Shown: positions 1 through 12,349 of the stretch, in pieces
Numbering within the stretch: the stretch's first letter is position 1
How the letters are laid out: each line of letters starts with the position of its first letter
Source of the DNA: Synchiropus splendidus
Lineage: Eukaryota > Chordata > Actinopteri > Syngnathiformes > Callionymidae
Length of the DNA stretch: 64,000 nucleotides
Reading direction: 5' to 3'
Assembly: GCF_027744825.2 (NCBI RefSeq)
Contig: NC_071342.1
Coordinates: 19,812,001 to 19,876,000, forward strand
Program-made: the position numbers and the translations under genes
The notes under the pieces: model-generated
What the model was told of the DNA's origin: nothing
The model's database searches: none
The model's input: only the letters and a program-made list of their open reading frames with translations

Positions 1-550
1 ATCTAGAATGGCTTCTTGAGAAGGAACCAGCACAGGTCCTAATGGCAGTCAGCACTCCACATATTTCCTAACCTCAATCAAAGGCCTCATTGTTGAGGTA
101 GGAGGTCACCAGAGGAAAGTATTCATACATTAGTGCAAGCTTGTTAAATGATTGCTCAGGAAATGTGAAACACATTTTCCACACTCTTTGGAGTTTGCTC
201 TTCACAACATGACTAAAACATCTAAGGTTTAATAACCTGAGCTCCACAGGTGCGTGCCTCACTCGAGGGAATGTTTGGAGAACCTTAAAAGTAATATCTG
301 CTGTTAGACTCTCTGGAATTCTTGGGTATAACTTTGTCTCCTAACATCAGCTTCCAATTTGCACTTTTCCAATCTTCTGTTTCTGATTATTTATGTCTCC
401 CCTCTTGTCTGTGAAGGCCGGAATCACCTAAAGAAATGTTTAATCGGAACCACATGGCAGCTGCTGCTCCGAAGTCTCAGCCACTGTTTGATAATAAAAA
501 CGTCATAGGCTTTGCTGGGAATTCTAATGCGTCTATGTTTTCTTTCCAAG
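1..550. other. intron sequence of sorbs1, no feature recognised
   Basis: No exon with family similarity or strong splice-site pair is seen before the acceptor near 551 (TTTTCTTTCCAAG). Alternative acceptors at 559 and 563 would shorten the first visible exon by a few codons. Confidence 0.4.
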
Positions 551-3500
551 TTCCTCAAGCAAGGCTGGACACCGTGAGGTGGACAAGGACGGGGGATCAT
601 CCTCGAGCGAGCCCTCGGCTACAGAATGCGATCGCCATGTTTACAAGAGCGTCCTGGAAGGTGGAGACATTCCCTTACAAGGTTTACGAGCACTAAACAA
701 GCGTCATGGCAGCTCTTCCTCCTCTAAAGGTAAGAAACCAGCCTCTTGGCGGATGTGTTAAGGTGTTAGAACAGGGGTGTCAGGCAGTTTGAAACAAGTC
801 CAAGTCCAAATGTATAACTCCTACTCATTAACAGAAAATGAAGGTTAAAGTACAGTGCTATGCCAACCTTTAACACTTATAACTCTACTATTTTTTGCGC
901 TTAAAAAAAAAACAAAAAAAAAACGATGATACAGTAAGTATTCAAACTCATTTGGGCCACGCTGAACGATTTGCCGGGATGGATTTGGCCCCAAGGCCAT
1001 GAGTTTGACATGTTTGTGTTGGACAGTAGTCCAGGTCAATAGGAGTTTCTCCCACTGAGACTGTAAAGAGACTCAAGGTGCACTGTTCAAAGTGGCACAT
1101 GTTTCTGATGACCTATTTTGGGGCTCCATGCATTTTCCTCCTCACTGTATTGACCAGTCACCTGGCAACATTCATTACCACAACAGCTTTAATTCATTAT
1201 TTACGCAATGGATGTGTTCATCAAACATGTGCCGGCCATCTGCTTTGCAAACGTCAGAGCAGAAAGGTGACTTCAGCGATGGAAGTTAACCTTGGGGGTT
1301 TTCTGCATCTCCAGTATCTAGGCAGACTTGGGGCAAGTGTCCACAATGTTCCAATCCCAAAGAATGAAAGGCCAGGGAGGGGATGACGAGATAAACAGTG
1401 CTGTGCTCTTCACCACCCAGCAGGACAGGGGTGAGATAAACAGGAGGGACTCAGAGGGTGGGCAGGCTCAAGGAAGTCAGCTGTCAGAGTCGGGTCAGGG
1501 GCTGGAATGCCCGAGCACATGGTCGGGGGGAGGAGAGAAGACAAGCCACAAGGAAGAGAAAACAGAGTCAGGGTCAGCGTGGACTTTTATGTTAGAGCTT
1601 AAATACTAAAGAAAATGATTCACAACTGTGCCTGTTAGCGAGTCAGATCTGTTTATTATGCTCCCATTGGGATCGACTTTGTAGTCATCAAGGAAGAAAA
1701 TAAAAGACCGGGAAGCAAAATGTGGTCATGTGTCCCAGCCATGTGCTTTGGAAAAAAAGTTCTATGAATCCTTGTGTTTCAAAGAACGACTGGATCTCGG
1801 GGCCTTTTCACTGGCCGACATGATTATCCTGCACTTTTGAGATGCGCCAGGCCGAAATGAGCGAACTTCCCCAGTGTGTGCTTGTTTGGCTGATATCACT
1901 GTGACAGATGGGTCACTCATGCAGCACTAGTGTCACGCAGCATGTGAAAGTGTTGTGTCATTTCCTGCTTCCATCTGGCGCGTGATCACTCCACCCATGC
2001 AAGCCACAAGAGTTTTGACAGTCATATATTAGCTGGCAGCTTGAGTCATGTTTTATTTACAACTGCGTGTATTTATAGCCGTTCTGCACATCGTTTATTC
2101 CCTTTGTAGCTTATTTTACTTCTAAGAGATGACAGAACCTTGGACGAAAGGTGGTCATGGCTGACATATGGAAAGGAGATCCTATAAAAAAATTCTTCGA
2201 ACCTCACTTGGCATTTCATGACTTTTTTGTGTCACTGTTTTTTTTTTGTTTCTCCTGATAAATTATTATGTAATGTGGTACACAAGATTAACATTTACTT
2301 TTATATTCCGCACATCTCTCATGGCACATGCTGGGCTGTTGCTTGATGTCTGCAGCATCAAGTTTCCTCAAGTCTCCTCATCTTAAATCAATAAATTTAT
2401 CTCTTTAGAAATGTGCCTAATTCTGTAAAAGTGTGTTTGTGTGTGACCATTGTTATCTAATATGTTGTTTATTCTGTTGTCCTGCATGCCTACCAGTGGA
2501 TTATAAAGGTGGGAATGACTGTATGATTTCACCCTGCTCCTCTGTAAATAGTCGATCGGGTCTTGCCAGTAATGCAATAGGTAACCAGTGTAAGAATAAG
2601 AAGCCTCTTTCTGCTGCCAAAGCCTGCATACCGCAGATCCTTCCCTCTAAATTCAAGCCCAAGCTTCTGCCACCCGGTGGTGATTCTCAGGAATGCAGGA
2701 ACAGACCGGTTAGGCACCCGAAGGCCCACAGCTGTGAAGCTCTGTACACATGTGGTCCAGACTGCGCTGGAGCCGAGGGGCAGCACTTAGATTCAACTTG
2801 TGCTCCTGACTGTATCCACCATGACTCTGCGGCTTTTAGAAGGAGCATTTCTGAGTTCTCAAACCTCTACCGGGTCATGCACCACATCCAGCGGCCCAGC
2901 TCCGTCGGCTGCAGCCCCCAAGGAAGCGTCCGCAACTTGGCATCTCTGTTTGAGGGAGCAAAGGGCGAGAGGGATGGAAGGTCAGAGGCCGAGGAAGAGG
3001 GCAACATTCCACGGGATGCTGTGTCATCGCGGGTCAGTGAGTTTGAAATGATCATCCAGCGATCCAGTTCAGCACCGAGTCGATCCTCCTCGCTGCCCAC
3101 GCTCAACTCCAGCCACAGTCCGAATCACAGCCCTTCCCACCTTTGCATGGTGTCAGCAGTGTCGGCAGAGTCGCTCCTGACGACAGATTCAGCACAAATG
3201 AACGGATGCACCCTGGTGGAGTCGGACAGCAAGCACGCAGTGGAGGTGGCCTCTTCACCAGGCAGCAAATCTGAGGAGGAAGAAGTGCCCTCAGGGAATG
3301 GACTCCATGTGAGAAGTGAGTCGCCCCCTGTTTCTGAAGTCAGTTGTGAGGTTGAGCAAACGCTGAGGAACAGCTCACCTGAACTGAGACAGCCGTTTCT
3401 TGATGGACCGAGGAGTCTTTCTTCTCTGATGCCACAGCACAACCATCACCACCTCCTGCACCACCTGAACCATCACCTCCACCTTAAACCTAGCAAATGC

Positions 3501-6500
3501 AAAGGCTCCTGTCCTGCCTCCTACACACGCTTCACTACCATTCTCAGGCACGAAAGGCAGAAGGCAACAACGCAACCGGAACAGCCTCCTCCGACTGGGA
3601 GGAAAACAACATTGCCAGGAAACCTTCTCCTCATGGGGCCTGCTCCCTTCAGGTTACGAAAGAACCTGCAGCCTCCCCAGTCACGAAGGACTGTGTTAGC
3701 CACCAGGGTAACCCAGAGACCTGACTCGATCTCTAGTGAACCTCGACCTCTGATACCCCAGCGCCAGTCTTCCCTGGAGATCCTGGAGCGAATGAATAAC
3801 GGGGACGAAGACCACGCTTACCAGCTGACTAACGGTCAGAGCTTGGACGCCAACGGGAACCTTCTGCAGCCGCTGGCAGTTCCGTGCAGAGGTGGCTATT
3901 TCCATCCTTACCAACTTCTCTGTCCTTCTGTGGTCACTCATTCATCCCGACTTTGTCTTCACCTTGTTTTCCTCACAAAGAGACGTCGCCACCGTCCATC
4001 TCGTTTCTGTGTGGTTTTTGTGAAAGTGAGAAGGAGGTCTCCATCTCATTCTGTGTGATGTTTGACGCTCCTCCATTTCACTGTGAAATAAGTGTGGCCC
4101 CCCCGAAAAGCCTTCTAGACACCTCCATGAGAGGTTGAGGCAGTTTTTGGTAATGTATATTGTCTCATGTAGACGTCCGGTTTGAGTTGTATGCAAGCGT
4201 GTGAGACCGTGCGTAAGCATTATAGCAGGCGACAGGTCAGCGGAGGTTATTACACCTCAGTGATGTCACGGCTCGGTTAAACTTAAACCTCTGTAATGTT
4301 TATGCTTCTTGTCCTTGACCTTGCATACACTTCCTCAAATTGATGTTTTCTCAAAAGAGTCTTGGCATTTTCTATTTTTATGTGGAGGCCTGTTACGACC
4401 GTCATTTTATTTTCACGATACGTTTTAAGCGAAGCAGAGGAGTAAAGCAGGGTTATTAGACATATTAGCCGCTTCAGATTCAAACATGAGTATTATTTTT
4501 TATTGTTTTTTTTTGGCCAAGACACACAAGGTTGCATACCTCTTTCTTTCATGAACACACATTGTTCATCCTGTGTTCAGTATTTATTTTGCATGCACTG
4601 ATTCTTATTGGTTGGAATGTGTTGCTTGCCGCAGACTTGCCTTTAGACGCATGTGTTTGTGGTCATTTGTGGTTTTCTTTTTGGAATCAATGACCTGATT
4701 TCAGTTTGATCTCGATTGGTCTCGATTGATCATGTGCCTCAAAATGTCGGTGAGGAATTGTATTTGCAGTCTCATCATCAGTTGTGTTTCTATCGCAGAC
4801 TCTTCCCCCGCTCCCGGTGACGGCCCGGACGAGGTGTTGAAGCGACGACATGGAGACAAAGAGGTAATTTTTTGCCATTGGTTAAAGGTGTAGCCTGTGA
4901 AAGCTGAAAAGTCATGAACAAAATTACTCTCAGTGCTTTAAACTGTCGAAATATTTTGGGCTAAAACTTTGTTTCTTGTTGTGCAGCCAGGTATTATCAA
5001 TCTAGCTGATATCAGCTCAGCTTCCCAGACACCCCTGAACAATAGCCTCTGTTTTGGCCGCCATTTAAACTTTCAGTGGCTTCTAAATATGAGCCAACCC
5101 ATGATGATATAACTCAATTGCAAAAGCACGTGAACCACATTACTCCTCAGAACCCTGAGAGAGTTTTTTTTAAACAAACTGACTTCTTAAGTGAGCGACT
5201 GCACCTTAGGTTGCCACTGTAGTCCCACCAAAAAAACACTATCTGGGCAGGAATAACAGTCTGTTTTCGTGCCAGAAAATCTTGGAGGAGCAGCGGCGGC
5301 TGAAGCGGGAACAGGAAGAGGCTGACACGGCGTCAAGACGACACACTGGCATTGTCCCAACTCGCCACCAGTTCATCACCAATGAGCGCTTCGGAGATCT
5401 GCTCAACATCACAGATAACACAGAGAAGAGGAAATCAGGCTTGGAGGTACAATAGCAGGCTGTGCCCTGTCCAGTGCGAAGGAAGAATGTTTTGCTCTGT
5501 CTGTAACTATAGACCTGACTTCATTTCCCCTTGAAGGTTTCCTTCCACTTTAGTTGCGTATTCAAAATCTAAATTATGCCAGTGGCCTTCTTCATATTTC
5601 CAATTCAGTTCGGAAGTAAAAAAAAAAAAACGTAAAGACTGTTTTCGAACTGATTTTTTTTTGTCCCTACAGAAAACTCCAGCAATGGCACGCTTTGACT
5701 TCCGTGCAGAATCACTGAAGTATGTTTTTATTTTTGAGATAAAATCATGACAGTATATCATATGAATTCTGCAATGATATTTAATAATCTATGTGTGCAT
5801 TACCATTGATGTTGCTTCACTTTATAAAGTTTCTGGTGCATCTTTTCAGGGAGCTACCATTTCAGAAGGGAGATATCGTGTACATCATTCGACAGGTGGA
5901 TCAGAACTGGTATGAAGGAGAACATCATGGCAGAGTAGGCATCTTCCCTCGGAGCTACGTGGAGGTTCGTCAATGTTTAAACCAAGCCTACGTTTTTGAT
6001 GTGACAGTTTGGTGGAGGGAGAATGAGGGAACTGGATGAACTCTGAATCAGTCATCCACTGTATTTAACCACCCTGGTGTCATGTATGTGGACAGCTTCT
6101 CCCCCCCACCGAGAAGGCACAGCCGAAGAAAAGTGTGCCAGTGCAAGTGCTGGAATACGGGGACGCCATCGCCCGCTTCAACTTCAACGGTGACACGGTG
6201 GTGGAGATGTCCTTCAGGAAGGTGAGAAGCAGGAAGCACCACCCAATACTGCACTAGTTTACAGACTCACTGTGAAGTAAAGTCTGCGTGTCAAACTTGC
6301 TTCCCTGTATCATCTTAGTCATTGTGAATACACAATCAACCGTGGGAAAAATGAACTGAAAAAGGACAAAATTATAATCTGATGAAATTTCTAATGAAAA
6401 CCAGGCAACATGTAAAGTGTCACCTGCGCTTTTTTTTTTAGCTGCGGGTTTGGAGTCACTTGTTCCTGCTTTAAGCAGTCATTGACGGAGAGAAACAAAT

Positions 6501-9500
6501 GTGTTCCTAGGCTCATTAAATACGGTTATGCTTCACGTAACAAATAACAATTCTGCATTTCAAAGTGGCAACTCCGTTTTGCTGTTTTGCCAGCAGCTAC
6601 CACAAACCTAGTGCGCTGTTTTCCTCGTCTGTGTCTCTTTGTCCCCGCCTCCTCTGCACAAGAAGGTTTGTTTGTTTCTAACGGCGCCACCTTGTGAACA
6701 GGGAGAGAGGATCACGCTCATCCGTAGGGTGGACGAGAACTGGTATGAGGGGAAAATCTCAGGCACCAACCGCCAAGGCATCTTCCCCGTCACCTATGTG
6801 GAGGTGCACCGCAGGCCGCGGGTGAAGAACGGGCTGGACTACCCCGACCCGCCACTCAGTCACTCACCACAGCGCAGCACCAACGCCTCTCCTCAGGTAA
6901 CCAACTTACGCAGACTACAAGTCCTGAGTTCACTTTTTAGTTCCCTCGATTGCTTCTGATTGGACCTTTGTTAGTGAATGTCTTCCATCTTTCTTTTAAT
7001 TTTCCATCTGTTCTTCTTTCTGTTTCCATCCTTCTGTGTAAAGCTGTACCGTAGTCGTCTGACCACCTCCCCTCTACCTCTCCCTCGCTCCCCCCGTCGA
7101 TCCGTCTCCCCCGAGGTCCATGCCATCTCCTCTGAGTGGATCTCCCTGACGGTGGGAGGCGGAAGCCCCCCAGCAGCCCCCACCCCTCCATTGCCTCCGC
7201 TGCCGACTATATCCTACCGCTGTGGCGAATACCTACCGCCTCCATATTCCGCCAGCCCCGTGCCACCACTCAGCGGCAGTCCTTACTACATGTCTCCCAT
7301 GGCCTCCCCTTCTGCGTCCCCTTTGCCCCCGCCTTACCCACCCAGGCCCAACTCAGCCACCCCATTCCTCACATTCACGCCGCCGCTGGGTGAGGACTTC
7401 CTCCTCTCGCCTCCGTCACCAAATCTGTCCCGTAGCATGAGCCCCTGCGGTGGGCCGGTGCTGGAGGGCTGGCTCGGGGGGGAGAAGGAGTTGACAGAGG
7501 GGGAAGGCGCGGAGGGGGAAAGAAGCGGTGGTCACGCTGCCCCCGGGAGCAGGCGCAGTAGCCCTGCAGAGGTATCTTCTGCATGGAGTGCGGTGTTGTC
7601 AGGCTCACTCTGGAGCTTCAGGCCACGAGTTTAATCCCCTGACCAGGTTGTGTGATGAATATGAAGCTAACATGTGTGATGGTTGTGTCAGCTATGATTG
7701 AAGACAGGAGACGGTAAAACAGTCACCGCAGAAAGCTGCATGTAGTTGTGTGTGTGTGCTCCTGACACGCTAATATTTTAATGATGACGTGACTCAATTA
7801 TTCCAGCAGACTGGTGTGCTTGCTTTGACGGAGCTGATCTTCCTGTGGTGCATGTTGTGTGAGGAATATCCAGACGTTTCGAAGGACGACCGTGGACAAC
7901 GCTCCAGAGCGATGCATCTGTGTTATAGCTTCTCTTCTGATGTGTAACTTTGTGTATCTCCCAGCTTGTGAAGAACGACGTCGACCACCATGGACGGAGC
8001 TCCAGAAGTCCAGTGATGCTCTTCGACATCCATGACAACAACAACTCATTTGCGGTGAGGTCGCTGATGAATTCAAACTCCTTTAAACTCCTTTCAGGAC
8101 TTCCTCTCGTAACGTCACTAAAATCCATCTCTCCACTTTACAAACCGCATGTTGATGTTGATACTAATGTCTCATGTCTCCTCTACATGCACTCACTCTG
8201 GTGTGTTGCCTTTCCTCGCCCTACTGGTCCACCAACGTCTTCTTTCCTCCTTCTGGCTTTTAACGGATCACTTCCTTTCCTCCCTCACCACTCACTGGAC
8301 CTGCCGCCTGTCTGCCCCTTCACTCTCATAACTCCTCCCCACCGGGGCGGCTGCCTTTCTTTCTGGTGACAACTAGGAAGCAGTTTGTAATGAGATCATG
8401 AACATAGCTGAGACCTCAGTGAGGTACTGCAGCACCCTGACCCACCACCCCGTCCACTCACTGCGTAGACTGCACCCCCACCCCAGTAAACAATCTCTCA
8501 TCATTTCCCAGCAACCCCAGTCTCACAGCAGCAGCCCGGAGCCCAGCCGCCTCATCTGCGGAGTGTAAGTTGTTTCTTTTTATGTCCACGTCTTCTGGAG
8601 ATGCTGACCTCATCCTCCCGCTGCAGCTTCCAGGCTCTCTACAGCTATGTGCCACAGAACGAGGATGAGCTGGAGCTGCAGGAGGGCGACCTTGTCAGCG
8701 TCATGGAGAAGTGCGATGACGGCTGGTTTGTCGGTATGTGCCTTCGGGGGATGAGTTCCTGAGGCATGCAGTCACGCTTATTGCGTCACATTCATCCAGC
8801 TAGTGTTTCTGGGGAGTGACAGCACACAACTGCACATGTTCAGCTGCACATGCGAGGACTTTAAAAGGAAGCAGAGGTCACTTGTTTTGTCTATATCAGG
8901 ACACACACTCACCTTTGACTAATAAAACCTGCTGATGCAACTGCAGTAAAAGGTTGGACAGTGATGCTTATTCGCATAATTCACCCATAAAAGTAGAACT
9001 GAACTCCAGAGTTCAATCCTACCGGACTTGTGAGCTGCTGTCGCTGCCCTTTGTTTTAAAGGAATAAAGGTCAACATGTTTGTCTTAAACTGATTCTAGA
9101 TTTTTAAAAGCTTTATGCTGTTGCCTTCAAAATTCATGATTATTTGTCCAGTTATGAGGCTGTGGTGTTGAGTGCGGAGCTGTAGGTTCAGGTGATGTGA
9201 GGAGGATTGACAAAAGATGCAGGAAAAGAGAATTCCTGTACTATTGTCCACTTGAGTTGCATATAAAAGCCAAGAGTGCAGGTGAGGTGTGGAGACGGTC
9301 TCTGGGCTCGGTCCTAGGCGACGTGCCATTTATAGACATGAAAAAGCAAAAACTACAGAAGCAGCAATTTCAGGAAGCACTGCCACACTCAGGGAAAACA
9401 GGCAGGAGGAGATGATGTGCGTGAAGAGGGAAGCCAGAAATAGAAGATAATGGATCTGTGGATATTTATAAAAGACGGCAGCTTTGACATGTCAGTGTTG

Positions 9501-10113
9501 TGGTGGCTCACATAACAAGATGATGAGTGAATAATGAAACTTAGAATAGCATCATTTTAATTTTTATCAGCTTGTTGAATAGTAGATTCGGATTGGTCCA
9601 TTTCTTTTGTCTTCCTGGGCATCTGTCTGTTGCCGATGAAATGACTTTACTGCAACAATGTGGTAAACGTACAATACAGGTGTATGACAGGGCGCCATCA
9701 TGATAGTGTATTAGTACCACTGAAGTCACATTCACTGCATGATTCTCAACCCCCTCATACCTCCACTTGCTAGTGACCGGCCAAAAAGTCAATTGACAGC
9801 TTTATGTTGCGCATAGATCCAAAGTGTATGAGTTTGTACTTTTTATTCATGTCCAAAGATTAAGTAGGAACGTCAGTGCACCGTACTGAACCAAACCACT
9901 AGGTGGAATCATTCCACCTCTGTCTTCTTCAGTCCTGAGCTCATCATCATTCAAAAGATGGTCAAATATTCAGCTATTAATCGATAATATTTGTGTCACA
10001 TCTACCATTTTCAGCATCTGAAATATTCTTCTGTCCTCCACACAGGTACATCGAAGAGGACAAAAAAGTTTGGAACTTTCCCCGGGAATTACGTGAAGGA
10101 GGTGAAGCTGTAA
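551..10113 (+). CDS. sorbs1: sorbs1 (CAP/ponsin), sorbin and SH3 domain protein 1, 3' part
   Basis: Adaptor of focal adhesions, stress fibres and insulin signalling. Exons read from splice sites and phase: 551(uncertain)-729, 2497-3891, 4799-4863, 5276-5446, 5673-5719, 5850-5964, 6096-6221, 6702-6896, 7044-7571, 7965-8054, 8377-8564, 8627-8733, 10046-10113 (TAA). All junctions keep frame. Three SH3 domains are visible: the first runs from ARFDF through [19 protein letters not shown], the second from ARFNFNGD through NWYEGK and GIFPVTYV, the third from [15 protein letters not shown] through [13 protein letters not shown] at the C terminus. The linker [28 protein letters not shown] and SEWISLTV match SORBS1 better than its paralogs SORBS2 and SORBS3, as I recall them. 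Exon 7044-7571 is a proline-rich linker (TPPLPPLP and similar SH3 ligands). The SoHo domain and start codon lie upstream of the window. pdlim1 follows on the same strand, supporting the SORBS1 assignment. Confidence 0.93.
772..1016. mobile_element. hAT-like MITE remnant in sorbs1 intron
   Basis: The left end CAGGGGTGTCA and the right end GGCCATGAGTTTGACA resemble the inverted termini of non-autonomous hAT elements common in vertebrates (form CAGGGGTGTCAAACTC). The interior contains TTTGGGCCAC and GGATTTGGCCCC. The right terminus is degraded. Family assignment is from memory of the terminal motif only. Confidence 0.4.
1017..2496. other. sorbs1 intron, no gene
   Basis: Open frames near 1078-1609 have no splice context or family resemblance. 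A poly-T run near 2238 and A/T-rich sequence precede the acceptor of the long exon. Nothing else supported. Confidence 0.4.
2497..3891 (+). other. sorbs1: sorbs1 long internal exon (about 464 codons)
   Basis: Acceptor CCTACCAG and donor GAG/GTGGCT give a phase-1/phase-1 exon that joins both flanking exons in frame, so skipping it also keeps frame; it is therefore a likely cassette exon. The encoded segment is serine-rich and looks disordered ([24 protein letters not shown]). It has a cysteine cluster ([11 protein letters not shown]), a histidine tract ([17 protein letters not shown]) and a C-x3-C-x12-H motif at 3498-3551. The brain isoform of the paralog SORBS2 (nArgBP2) is known to carry a comparable long exon with a zinc-finger motif, so this is probably the equivalent exon. 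The donor is weak (GTGGCT), as expected for regulated splicing. Confidence 0.75.
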
Positions 10114-11865
10114 AAAAAGTAGAAAAAAAAGTAACCCTGCTGTAACACAATCGCCTGATGAGCTTGGGAAGTCATAACCATCGCGCGTGGCTGTTGATAG
10201 ACTAGTCGAGACAAACTCTGGGAAAGTGATCAGCGGGTCTGAGGTATGTCAAAGTGAAGAGAAGGCGACGGAGACGGCTGTTGATTCACTGGCCAAAAAC
10301 CTCAGTCCGATGGACACCACTTCTCACTCTCCTCCAAGACAGAACTCGTCCCTCCATGGAATCCTGCCACAAGTTGCTTCACGCTTCACTTTTGTCCTTC
10401 GCAGTTCACACAGCCGCAGAGCAGAGTCACAGAGCGGATCTTCTTACCTGAACTGGATGTGGGAATGTAGGATATTCAGGAGCAGAGGTGCTAACACATT
10501 TATATTTATCTCACCCAAACTAATATCTGAAGTCACCACAAAGTTAAGGAACTGTACAGAATCACATATTTATTCTTCACCTTCTCAAAATAAGCATGTT
10601 TGCCGATGATGGTCTCTTAGTTGGTAGCACTTCCTGCTTCCCCGCAGCTTCCACTGACCACAGGATAATGGAAAACTAATCTTTTAAGCGAATGATTCAG
10701 AGAGCGTTTTTAAAGCATTTGAACCCGTCCTTGCTGACTGCACGATCGTGACGTGTAAATGTGTACAGAAACTTCCTCAGGCCTTCGAGGTATGGCCACT
10801 TATTTTGGTATATGATGCAGGATCAGCATTAACAGGACGGTTAGCATGCAGAGCAACACCAGTTTACAGAGCATGAGCTTGAAGAGTCCTGCAACAAACC
10901 ACACGCCAGACCATCCACACGGAGAAGACATATCATTTCCTTTTTGAAATTATCTTGTAATTATCTGCGAGCTTAGCTGAGTTCAGTCGTGTCCCGGCGC
11001 GTTCCTCTACTCGAGGTGAAACAAGGTTGCGATCACATCAGCGGGTCCTTGTATCCTCTTTCTGCTGTTTGGACACACTTTATAACCAAGGAATGAGGAA
11101 GTTTCAGATAGAATTCAAACAACAGTTGCTGCAAGGTCATTTCAAATGACCCTGAGTGATAGTTTAGTACATGATGTGTAGCACAATATTTATATTTACT
11201 TTTGATCTTAACATGGCGGTGAGGTTTGGAGCGAAGCTCTGTTGTAGAGTAGAGAGTTTTACCTTGATCACAGAGAACTCGCTGATGTGATCACTCTCCT
11301 GTAATTTCCCTTTGACCTTGACAAAGTACACAGAGTCTCTGGTGAATGACTGAGCTTGGAACCCGAGGTGTAAGGGAAAGGCCAACAACTAGCCAGGTTT
11401 TTTTGTATTTAAATTCCACAACTGGTCCTGCAAAGCAACTGTATTATTTAGGTTGTGAAGGAACCAGCTAACAGTCATGACAGACAGAACCTGTGTCGCC
11501 GCTCACCAGGTCATTTGATTTAACAAGAGAAAATACGCTCCAACTCACATCTGGACCTAAATTTTTGCTTCTGGTTCATGACCCAGAACTGCATGTGAAC
11601 CAACAAAAATGACTTGATCTCTGTTGCCCAGTCACTTCTATCAAAGCTTTTTTAAGAATCCCGACCCGCTGACGTTCCTCCTGTGATGGGTTTTCACTGG
11701 TGTTCACACTCTCCATCACTCTGCCGGTTTGGCTCACATGTCACTGGACCTCCTTGTGATCGGGCTCGAGGGCAGTCACACATCAGTGTCCTTGTTCACC
11801 AGATGTTTGAATGTATAATGTGTCGCAGCAATTTTGTATAAATTTTGGTCCGAACTTTCATCTTG

Positions 11866-11871
11866 AATAAA
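11866..11871 (+). terminator. polyadenylation signal, sorbs1 proximal
   Basis: Canonical AATAAA (TCTTGAATAAACAG) about 1.75 kb after the sorbs1 stop. Confidence 0.5.
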
Positions 11872-12322
11872 CAGCAGCGCGACACGTGAAGGATTGTAAA
11901 TATGTAAAATAAGAAATTTGACTGCAAATGATGGGAGCGGTGTTTGAGCTCCCAGTCACCTGCAGTTTGTTTGAGCTGAAGGGTTTTTGGCAAAAGCACA
12001 GCGTGTTACTGAGCACAGGAGGTCGACAAAGATCACTCTGCCATGGATCATGATGCCTTATGTTCGCCACGAAGCCGTGCCTCATTTCCATTAACGTCAC
12101 CGACATGTATCCACGTCATAGTTGATGTAGCCAGCAACATCCTGGTCTCTGTGAAGTTAAACCCAGATCATGTTGCAAGAACAGTGTGACACAGAACTAT
12201 TAACAATCAGAAGTGTGGTGAGACACACAACCTGCAACAGGTTATTTGTTTGTTTGCTTCAATTTGCAGTGACAATAATTAAACACTATACACTGCTGTG
12301 ACTTCAATATTATGCAATACTG

Positions 12323-12328
12323 AATAAA
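12323..12328 (+). terminator. polyadenylation signal, sorbs1 distal
   Basis: AATAAA in ACTGAATAAACC, followed within 40 nt by GT-rich sequence (GAGCGTGTGACTGGTGTTTG), the usual downstream element. Confidence 0.55.
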
Positions 12329-12349
12329 CCAGTTAAAACTTGAGCGTGT

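Larger units (their letters stand above)
10114..12328 (+). other. sorbs1: sorbs1 3' UTR (about 2.2 kb)
   Basis: Sequence after the TAA at 10111 carries stops in all frames at normal spacing and no splice or coding signature. Two AATAAA signals (11866 and 12323) mark likely alternative ends. A 140-codon open frame at 10187-10609 lies inside and has no recognisable family. Confidence 0.6.

Noticed and set aside
2433..2496. Cys-rich N terminus ([16 protein letters not shown]) ahead of the sorbs1 long exon
   Set aside because: It is intron sequence and pyrimidine tract before the acceptor at 2495-2496; the exon starts at 2497.
6978..7043. Upstream part of the open frame preceding the proline-rich sorbs1 exon
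   Set aside because: Residues before LYRSRL ([15 protein letters not shown]) are the pyrimidine tract of the intron, not a membrane segment; the exon starts at 7044.
10187..10609. 140-codon open frame after the sorbs1 stop
   Set aside because: Lies in the 3' UTR, starts at a non-ATG codon (GTG-type) or a weak context, and resembles no family.
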